Source: Tretioscincus oriximinensis (taxonomy: Eukaryota; Chordata; Lepidosauria; Squamata; Gymnophthalmidae). From it: a stretch of DNA of 64,000 nucleotides. The position numbers and the translations under genes are program-made. The notes below the pieces were generated by a model. It saw only the letters and a list, made by a program, of their open reading frames with translations. It ran no database searches and was not told the DNA's origin. Positions 56,455 through 64,000 of this stretch are shown here, one piece after another. Location: the NCBI GenBank assembly GCA_022410635.1, contig JAJVDF010000134.1, forward strand, positions 2,149,454-2,213,453. Direction: 5' to 3'. Each line of letters opens with the position of its first letter. Position 1 is the stretch's first letter.

Positions 56455-56675
56455 ATGGGAAGCAGCCCCAAGGATCAGGGTCCATGGCACCAAGAGAGAT
56501 CTCAACCAATCTCCTCCTGTTGCTTCTGATGGCTTTTGACAGCACTTTAAATTTCACACATTGGAGCAGCAGTGAAGAAATTTAAAATTGCTGGCGAAAT
56601 CTAGCAACAACAGCAGGCAATCCGCTGAGATCTCCCTTGCTGCCATGGACTTCCGTACTTGGGGGGACTCTGGCT
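56455..56675. repeat. Fold-back (inverted repeat) element beside a solo LTR
   Basis: CCATGGCACCAAGAGAGATC (about 56483) and the following TCAACCAATCTCCTCCTGTT are mirrored in reverse complement by GCTGAGATCTCCCTTGCTGC and CATGG ending near 56647. Arms of about 90-100 bp are roughly 75-80 percent matched by eye. The centre is near 56565. A MITE or fold-back transposon is likely. Confidence 0.6.
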
Positions 56676-56690
56676 TTACCAGAAAACCTC

Positions 56691-57405
56691 TGTCGGGGTT
56701 CGCCATTAGTAATATATTAATTGGCATAAATATATTTGATATAAAATGTACAAGAATTGGTTCCCAGAAAGCCCAGGCCTCTTGTCTGCAAAATTTTGGG
56801 AAAATTTCTAGCACAGGCTGTTGCAAGGGAGCTAATCCCTCTTCCTGCCCTGTAGCAACACCCATCTTTGCAATGTTTGCCTGCACCCATTAGCTCAAGG
56901 TGCACCCATTGTCTCCTGAGACCTGGCTTGATAAATTAATCAACTACTTGGAAGCCCTGAGGAAGTTCTGGCTATCACCTCTCCAGGAGGTGAACGACCG
57001 GTCACAGGTCCTGTCAGCTACAGGGATCAATTTTGTATCACCATAACCATACCCATATTTGGAATTTCCTGACACAGGCTGCAACCCCTTGGGAGGAGGG
57101 AGAAACGTCACAAAGGTGTCACAACCTGGACTCACCTCCGGTCTGCCCCAAACCACACCTTCGGAACTTCCATTTTCTGATGTCTATTTTCTTGTACACG
57201 CCTTCTGATTTGGGTCAATAAAAACCTGTGCACGGAGGTGCAAGGGAGGTTCCATAACCCACGTGGGCCTCCTAGATCTTGCCTCTTGATCTAAGCTTAT
57301 GGCCTCTGCGTGAGTTCTTGATGGGAGTCAGACTCTACACGTATCCGTATCCTGATGATCAGCTGCCTCTGATGTGCTAATAATGTGGTAGCAAAAACCC
57401 CGTTA
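56691..57405 (+). mobile_element. Solo LTR, family A, third well-matched copy
   Basis: It starts TGTCGGGGTTCGCCATTAG and ends AAAACCCCGTTA. The flanks AACCTC (56685-56690) and GACCCC (57406-57411) agree at four of six positions, compatible with a decayed 6-bp duplication. Length is 715 bp. The poly(A) signal lies in GGGTCAATAAAAACC at about 57214. It shares CATACCCATATTTGGAATTT, TCCTGACACAGGCTGC and ACGTGGGCCTCCTAGATCTT with the copies at 19.4 and 20.9 kb. Confidence 0.82.
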
Positions 57406-57649
57406 GACCCCCAAGAACTTCCTTCCGATTGGAGAGCAAACTTAGGGAAAGTGTGAAAAAATACCTTCTGCATTAAAACTAGTTGGACTATTGTTGAGGC
57501 GCATATATTTATTAACAAACATATAAGGTTGCCATAAAAAAGGACATGAGAGCTTTAATGGGTATAGAAAAATATTTTTTTTAGCATGCAGCTTATAATG
57601 CCATCAATAGCTGCTGAAATTTCCTCTTTTCCACATCCTCGTTTCCATG

Positions 57650-57757
57650 CCTTCTGCTTGAGACTGCCCTAATGCAATGCGTGAGCCACTAGGAGACAGG
57701 ATGCTGGATTAGATGGGCTATGGCCCGATTCAGCAGGGCTCCTCTTATGTTCTTATG
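57650..57757. mobile_element. Fold-back repeat, right-arm fragment
   Basis: CTTCTGCTTGAGACTGCC, GAGCCACTAGGAGACAGGAT, GCTGGATTAGATGGGCTATG, GCCCGATTCAGCAGGGCTCC and TCTTATGTTCTTATG belong to the family at 29.8 kb. Confidence 0.55.
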
Positions 57758-59176
57758 CAAATCTCCTGAATCTTTTTTTACAGCAACTCCAGTAAAGGAT
57801 TATATATGTTCACATAAGAAATTCATGGAACTACATACAGGTATTACATTGATTGTCTTGTGCTCATTTGTCCTTTTTTCCTGGCTTACCTCATCATTTA
57901 ATAAGATTCTATAAAAGTCAGATGGAATTCATGCTTTCTTCTGTTATATACTTTTCATGTAGATTTCTGTGCTAGTACTGCCTACACACATTGGTAACAT
58001 CAACATATCAGATCTTTTTCTAAGCAGACCTAATAGTTTGCATTGTAAATAATAATCCTACTTCAAACCTGAATTTTAACCTTAGATGGTTTTTAGAAGT
58101 TACCAAAATTTTGTTTCTTTGTGTTCTATGTCCCATTGCTTTTACTTTAATAACAGTAGGCACTCGTGACTAAATAACATGATAATTCTTGTTTCCTTTC
58201 TCCTACACAGCCCAGTGATAAGCATGTAGTTCTAGTACAATAGTTAACATGATTTGTTAGCCTAATAAAAGATATATATTCTCTGGATTTCATTTTCAGT
58301 GTGATCTTCTGGTAAAGGGAGGTTATGGCCCTTTTTGCCAGGTATTACGTAAGTCACTAAAATTGGAGAAACTTGTCATGTCCTAAATCCATTTTGAAGT
58401 AAATAGGGATTTTCTAAATGAATACAAAAGGTACAAAGAAAGGCCAGTAAAAACATGTCGTTTATTTTCTACTAAAAAGCCAAGGAATGTGAGGATAATC
58501 TTGCCAAATTAAGCACTTCAGATGTACCATTTATTTCTTCAGCAGTAGAACTGGGCAAGTGTCTGATACTTTCCAATGCTTAACCAGGCTGACTGAAATA
58601 ATATTGAATTAAGGTGTGAGTTAATGGTGCATTAGAATTGAGATTGGAACATATTCTGCCAAATGTTATCACTTCGAAGTTACTTTCTTCATGCATGGGA
58701 ACGTGAAGATTTTCCTATTTCCCCACATCTTTGCCTTTTAGAGAAATAAAACGATAGCATATCTGTAGCCTACATTCTGAGGTGATAAGACCTGGTGTTA
58801 CCGTTTGAAATTAACACTTACATGGGATTTGCACTGCATCACTATGGTGCTGAGAAAAACATGATGGTGTCTTTTCACCTTCATGTTGATACTGAAGGTG
58901 GGGAAGACAAGAAACAGCACAGATGTATTTTTGATATACAACAAATGTCTCCTGAAGTTGCCCATTGGGGCATTCTAAAAAACACAGCAGCACTGACTCA
59001 CATGGTTATCTACAAATTCCAATAGGGAGACACCGAATCACATCCAAACATTCATATAATATACAATATCTGATTGCAACATTCCCCATAGTTGTAGCAT
59101 CATCTAGCAGCCTAGGAAAGAAGTCCATCCATTCCAACTCTCTGTGGTTGAAATCTATCTTGCCATCTTTGTAGAC
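57758..59176. other. Intron DNA, nothing recognised
   Basis: AT-rich sequence with short ORFs (58795-59025 and its antisense) lacking known motifs. No clear mobile element. Confidence 0.4.
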
Positions 59177-59788
59177 TAGGCTGAACAGATGACTTTTTTG
59201 GGGGGGTTAAAACCCGATTTTTGGCTGCCTCCCAGCTTTTTCTGAGGAAAAAATTGTCCCCCAAAGATTTGTTTTTTTGTTTTTTTTCCTGAGAAAAAAT
59301 CGGGAGGCACCCCAAAAATGGGTTTTCAAACTCCCCCAAAAAGGGATCATCTGGTCAGCCTAGCATAGACTGACCAGATTACCCCTTTTTTGGGGGGGGG
59401 GGTAGAAACCCGGTTTTGGAGTGCCTCACAGTTTTTGATGAGGAAATACTTTTTCAAAAAAAGATTTTTTTTTTAAAAAAATCCTTTTTTAATTTTTTCC
59501 CCTCAGGAAAAACTGGGAGGCACCCCAAAAATTGGGTTTTCAACCCCCCCAAAAAAGGGATCATCTGGTCAGCCTAGCATAGACTGACCAGATTACCCCT
59601 TTTGGGGGGGGGGGTAGAAACCCGGTTTTGGAGTGCCTCACAGTTTTTGCTGAGGAAAAACTTTTTCAAAAAAAGATTTTTTGGGGGGAAAATTTCCTTT
59701 TTTAAATTTTTTTCCCCTCAGGAAAAACTGGGAGGCACCACAAAACCAGGTTTTCACCCCCCAAAAAAGGGGTCATCTGGTCAGCCTA
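59177..59788. mobile_element. Three palindromic MITE units in tandem
   Basis: Three units (59177-59362, 59366-59576, 59580-59788) each start TAGRCTGAMCAGAT and end ATCTGGTCAGCCTA. Each has T/G-rich then A/C-rich inner arms (TTTTTTGGGGGGG ... CCCCCCAAAAAA) and inner AAACCCGGTTTTGGAGTGCC / GGGAGGCACC segments. The units are joined by the same 3-bp spacer, GCA (59363-59365, 59577-59579). Units 2 and 3 are closest to each other, so a local tandem duplication is likelier than three insertions. Confidence 0.82.
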
Positions 59789-60119
59789 CATCTGCAGGTA
59801 TCAGTTCAGTTAAGTAGCTGATGTATCATGTATGTCGGTTTGAAGATTTAAAGTCCAGCTTTTTCCCATACGAGTGTGTGTAGATAATAGCTGGAACAAT
59901 TCTCACACGATTTTATCCAGCAGGTTAATACCTACATTAATCCAGGGGTTATATCGTCTTGTTCCAATTCAGGATACAACACGTGTAAGATTGAGCCACA
60001 CCTGACTTTTCCTTAAGGCCTGTAATATACACTTAAATCGGGGTCACCTGTATACCTACATATGTAATCTAGACCTCTCTTTAAAGTGCCCATATCTATA
60101 TTTAGCATACCCAGACTGC

Positions 60120-60390
60120 ATTCACATTGCCCCTTAACGCGTGCACAACTGCGAAGCCAAAGTCCACCATTTTGATTGTGCTACCATAAAAACAGTCTCC
60201 GAAGTGCTCCTGCGTCATTCAGAACTGACACCACAGGTTTCTGCTGCTCAGTTCGTGGTGAAATCCCATCGCCGCTGCTCCATTTTGTCATTTGCGTTAC
60301 TTGTACTCCAACAACACAGATCCCTCTAGCTGCCCTCAAGTATGTGGGCAGTCCTTTTATCAGTCTTGTGCTGAGATGTGACATTACGTG
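60120..60390. other. CpG-richer patch of unknown nature
   Basis: The stretch AACGCGTGCACAACTGCGAA to CTCAAGTATGTGGGC has more CpG than its surroundings and overlapping ORFs on both strands (62, 71 and 67 codons), none with a known motif. It could be an old retroelement piece. Confidence 0.3.
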
Positions 60391-61139
60391 AGCCTCAGCC
60401 TATTAGGGAAAAGGGCATTCCTGGGCTGGGTTGCTGTGCTCATAACATTTTGGGCCAGTTCCTGCTGACCCTTGAGGGAGGAGGACGAGCTCCAGGCCCG
60501 AGCAATCATGGGAAGGGAGGAGGGAAGGTAATGAGCAGCAACCCTCCCAGTTCTCCCTTCTACACTCCCTGGCTCCATTGCTTATAATCTGTATGTTTTT
60601 ACTGTTAGCTGCCCTGAGACCTTCAAAATGACTGGGGGAGGGAGGGACAAAGGCTGCAAAGAGCCGANCAAACGAGTGAGAGGGTGGAGATGGGAGCCCT
60701 TTTGTTTGGTATTCCCTGGCTTAGCTGCTTGCTCTCCCTCCTCGTTTGCTGGAAAAATAGATTTTTTCCGGCTTCCTGTGCAATTCCGGTGGAACAGATT
60801 GAGCACTCCCACCTGTGCAATGGGGGCTCTTAAACTGGATTAGATGCTGAGGTAAAATTGGCTGCATTTTAAGCCCTCCCTTCGGTTTCAATTTGGAACT
60901 TTCTATTCCATTTTCCATTCCATTTTAAAGNTCTAATGCGAATACAACCCCACTATCATATATTCTCTCATGCCATAAAGTTTAAGCTCAGGGAATTCCA
61001 ATCCATTTTTCCTGGGGCATGTACATTCATCTTCAAATTCTTAAACTTTTGAATCTGGCTTGTATTATCTAATACTTTTCTTAATCCATAAATCTGTATA
61101 ATTCCATAACCTTATACAAACAGCATACATTTATATACA

Positions 61140-61640
61140 ATCTCAATACCCCTCCCATTCACAATGTCAAATCCCAATCCGATTTAAGACCAGAAATTGT
61201 ATTAAACGTTTCCAATCTGTGTATCCATTTAGCCTCCTTCAAAAGCTTTTTTTAATATTTAGATATTGTGAGGCTGTTCTTTGACTATGGAAAATTACTG
61301 AGAATTTAAAATCTTTGGGTCTGTCATTGTTCTATAAAATGCTGCACTAAATGGGCATCTGTACGCCCATGTGTAATTTTAGAGATATGTTTTAATATTC
61401 TATGTCATGCCAACATATAAGGATGCACATTTACACATGATAATGTATATGTAGTTCCTAGTGGCACGTGTGGAGAATTGTGTAAGTGACAATACTTTAT
61501 TTGTGACTGGATGAGTGAAACTAATCGTAGTCCATGCTAAGTCACAAGCCTTACAATGTCCACAGGGCCTATGTACCAGTTTATTAATTAAAGGTGTTTT
61601 TCTGTGTATCATATCTGAATGTATAAGAGTTTGTCCCAAA
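61140..61640 (-). mobile_element. Penelope-like retroelement C-terminus (GIY-YIG region)
   Basis: The minus-strand frame 61639-61400 includes HRPCGHCKACDL, a CxxC-type zinc-binding motif, then FTHPVTNKVLSLTQ and NYIYIIMCKCASLYVGMT, the layout of the linker and the start of the GIY-YIG endonuclease of Penelope-like elements (YIxxC-C...YVGxT). After frameshifts a downstream piece (about 61245-61165) gives LKEAKWIHRLETFN and GLKSDWDL, like the conserved WIxxLxT...GLNxD ending of that endonuclease. Dead copy with stops. A relation to the solo elements at 29.4 and 40.2 kb is possible but not shown. Confidence 0.65.
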
Positions 61641-61689
61641 TTAGGAGGGTCTACGAAACCCTATCCAGGGGTAATTATCACATCCTTGG

Positions 61690-61805
61690 ATGTAGGAAAC
61701 AGCCTCTCATCTGGGAGATCAGGTTTCAAAGCCCTGTGTCAGACATGGGGAAGGGTGAGCACCTTCCACTAGCCTGTAGCTCTAGCCACCCACCTATTCG
61801 AACAA
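61690..61805 (-). mobile_element. SINE-like repeat, minus copy of the 9.6 kb element
   Basis: On the minus strand: GTGGGTGGCTAGAGCTACAG, GCTAGTGGAAGGTGCTCACC, then GGGCTTTGAAACCTGATCTC and CCAGATGAGAGGC. These are the same words in the same order as at 9575-9695. It is followed at 61810-61875 by a Penelope-like GGAAGAAAGAATGTAAGCTT. Confidence 0.5.
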
Positions 61806-61899
61806 GAATTGCAAGAAATTGCAACTGAGGAAGAAAGAATGTAAGCTTTCGGGCAAAATACTCTTTGAAAGGTGAGAAAAGCAGGGTATAAGAACCCAG

Positions 61900-62073
61900 T
61901 TCTTCTTCTTCTTCTTCTTCTTCTTCTTCTTCTTCTTCTTCTTCATCTTCTTCTTCTTCTTCTTCTTCTTCTTCTTCTTCTTCTTCTTCTTCTTCTTCTT
62001 CATCTTCATCTTCTTCTCCTCCTTCTCCTTCTCCTCCTCCTCCTCCTCCTCCTTCTCCTCCTCGTCCTCCTTC
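61900..62073. repeat. TTC/GAA microsatellite grading into TCC
   Basis: About 140 bp of nearly pure TTC repeats on the plus strand with a few CAT interruptions, then about 35 bp of TCC/TTC. The other strand is pure purine (GAA/GGA). It directly follows a TATAAGAACCCAG SINE-type end, so it probably grew from a retroelement tail. Long homopolymeric ORFs (Leu, Lys, Glu) across it are artefacts. Confidence 0.95.
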
Positions 62074-62074
62074 A

Positions 62075-64000
62075 AATGTGCCAATGTTTAAAAATGATTT
62101 CTTTTGTTTTATATACTGTCTGTCCTTAACATTCCTAATTTGGGGGGGTGTCAAAATATCTTGTCTGTTTGAGAATTGTTATCAAAGCATCATCACTGAT
62201 GGGCAAAGAGATGATAATCCTAAGAGAACACCTAAATATAATATAAAACCCTGTAGTTTAGGCTGATATCCCTCTCCTCCTTCTCTATCACATTTGAGAG
62301 GAAGGGATAAGAATCAGCATGCTTCCCTTTATTCATGTTAAATCTGGGGGGAAAGTTCCCAGTGTTGAAATTTTCAACCAGAACCACTAAACATTTGCAA
62401 CTGGATGAACATGGATTCCAGAGTCCCTCCCACTATGAATTGGGATGATGCAGTGGCCATTTTGACATCTCCCTCATCATTTCCCCCAGTATTTGTCTCC
62501 CCCCTCCCTTGTTGCAGCCCTGCATGTCCAATTCATGTATGTTTTTATGTCTAGAAAAGGTGATTTAGAGATAGTTATTTGAGGGAGNTAAGAGTGGTTG
62601 AGAGCAGCATGTCTTAATCAGAGCCCATCCTGTAGATGGCTTTTCCTGCTTAGGCAACTGGGGGCATCTAATCTACTCCCTGAATATATGGAGTTGCAAA
62701 AGCATCTCCGTACACATCCTTGAGGCGGTTTCCGTGAAGATGTCCTACATTTGAGGGGGAAAAGCTTGTTTTAAAGGGGTCTTACTTTAAAAGGATTAGT
62801 GGACTGGGCAACATTTGTTTGTCTTTCACTTGCAGCTGCACTGTCTCCCTTTATGGAGCAGTCTGCTGCACGCTCTTAAGAAAGGACTGATATTTCTGGC
62901 AAATCATAGGAGGAAAAGAGCTTGTTTATTCAGTCATTTTCCACGCATGACGAACACGGCATAGGGAGTGAGTGTAGGCATTTGTATTTTGCCCTCATTT
63001 AAGACTCACAGTTCCAGCAACTATACCTGGAACCTTCCACATATGCAAGCCATGGTCACTAGAGCAATTCCCCTGTCGCGAAGTAAGCATGGAATTAGTC
63101 TTGACAACTGTTTAGGCTCCCAAAGCTATTTTCTATCAACAATAGGAAGAAAACAATCAACCTAATTGTTCCTTTGAAGACAAGTTAGCAAGTGGCTCTG
63201 ACTCACAGTTCAGCTGCCATTCACATAATGTGTCTGTCACAACTCAACAGTTTGGCCAGCTGACTGTAATTTCTACAGAAATTATTTCAGTTTCTCCATC
63301 ACATTCCCTTCCTCTCTTGCTGGAAAAGGGTTATAGGCATCCAATCAGAGAGATTTACAGCTGGACTATTCCAAGAATAATTCACAGACACGTCTTCTCG
63401 CATGTAATCGAAATCAAATTGTAATGAAATGACTTGGAGATTGCAAACACTTTATGGCTACCAGGAGAACTGTTGACTATTTCTCCATCTGAGCAAGAAT
63501 CAGTTGACTCCATGATTATTTGAAGGCAAAGATGTGCATACTGAGGAAGGTGGGAACGCTCCGCAGTTGCTTTTTCTGGTAACCAAATGTGTCCAGAGGA
63601 CATGGAATCCACTGCCGCATTTGTTTTAGCCCCAGTGCGTTTGCAGTCTGAGAGTTAAATGGGGCTTGGTATAGTAGTGTAAATCGGGCATTATTAAGAC
63701 CTAGTTTAATAGTGTAAGTGGATGATATCATAAAAGATCCAGTCATTGTGTCAGTGGCACTGCAGCAGTCTGTTCCAGTACTTACTTGGTATCTCAGAAG
63801 CTAAATACTATTCAAGGGACACCTAGACTACTCTTGATCCTTTCCAGTTATCCAAAAACGTGTTTTCAACTGCTTTTCCAAGAGAGACAGATGGATAAAA
63901 AAATGGAAACAGTAATTTGTGCTCTAGAAAAGACATGGTAAGACATGCTTATATTAAAGATAAGCTTAGTATAACAGTTGATCCTCATGCTATCAGGCTT
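62075..64000. other. BCL2: End of window, BCL2 intron 2, no gene seen
   Basis: AT-rich DNA with short ORFs (up to 76 codons) and no recognised domain or repeat. The last BCL2 exon is not in the window. Confidence 0.45.

Noticed and set aside
56097..56585. 162-codon plus-strand ORF
   Set aside because: No recognisable motif, contains an N, overlaps other ORFs on both strands, and its end lies in a fold-back repeat.
59602..59817. 71-codon ORF in the triple MITE
   Set aside because: Produced by G- and T-runs of a palindromic repeat.
61726..62154. Long poly-Glu, poly-Lys and poly-Leu ORFs
   Set aside because: Direct translation of the TTC/GAA microsatellite in different frames.
1..64000. CRISPR arrays, operons, phage or bacterial defence systems
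   Set aside because: No spaced short repeats, ribosome binding sites or bacterial gene structure. The window is vertebrate nuclear DNA with introns.

Overview
The window looks like a squamate reptile (lizard or snake) nuclear genome. Two single-copy vertebrate genes can be recognised: the last three coding exons of KDSR (about 2.7-5.7 kb) and the first coding exon of BCL2 with its promoter region (about 31.5-33.8 kb). Both are on the + strand, in the KDSR-then-BCL2 order known from other amniotes. The repeats point to a squamate: CR1 LINE fragments, a BovB LINE, a tRNA-derived SINE resembling squamate SINEs, Penelope-like elements, hAT and mariner MITEs, and solo LTRs. The species cannot be fixed from this sequence.

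Layout. 1-2.6 kb: repeat fragments in a KDSR intron. 2.68-5.70 kb: three KDSR exons with a CR1 fragment in the penultimate intron. 5.7-8.1 kb: AT-rich and nearly repeat-free, probably the long KDSR 3' UTR. 8.1-31.2 kb: an intergenic region heavily filled with mobile elements (CR1, four clustered hAT MITEs, two inverted solo LTRs, BovB, another solo LTR inside a CR1 tail, Penelope-like and fold-back elements). 31.27-31.50 kb: an interstitial TTAGGG array broken by a 140-N gap. 31.5-32.1 kb: the BCL2 CpG island. 32.42-33.26 kb: 5' UTR. 33.257-33.805 kb: BCL2 coding exon (183 codons) ending in a clean GTATGT donor. 33.8-64 kb: BCL2 intron 2, with more mobile elements and palindromes.

Function. 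KDSR reduces 3-ketodihydrosphingosine in sphingolipid synthesis. BCL2 is the founding anti-apoptotic BH-domain protein. The two share a neighbourhood but no pathway. The first KDSR exons and the last BCL2 exon (rest of BH2 and the membrane anchor) lie outside the window.

No bacterial, CRISPR, phage or operon-type system is present. The most notable structures are precise mobile-element footprints that can be read from the sequence: five hAT MITEs at hAT-type 8-bp target duplications (three perfect), an LTR family with non-canonical TG...TTA ends and 6-bp duplications, Penelope-like solo elements with 12-bp duplications and a degenerate hammerhead-like core, a mariner MITE at the exact centre of a perfect palindrome, and a telomere-like array beside the BCL2 promoter.
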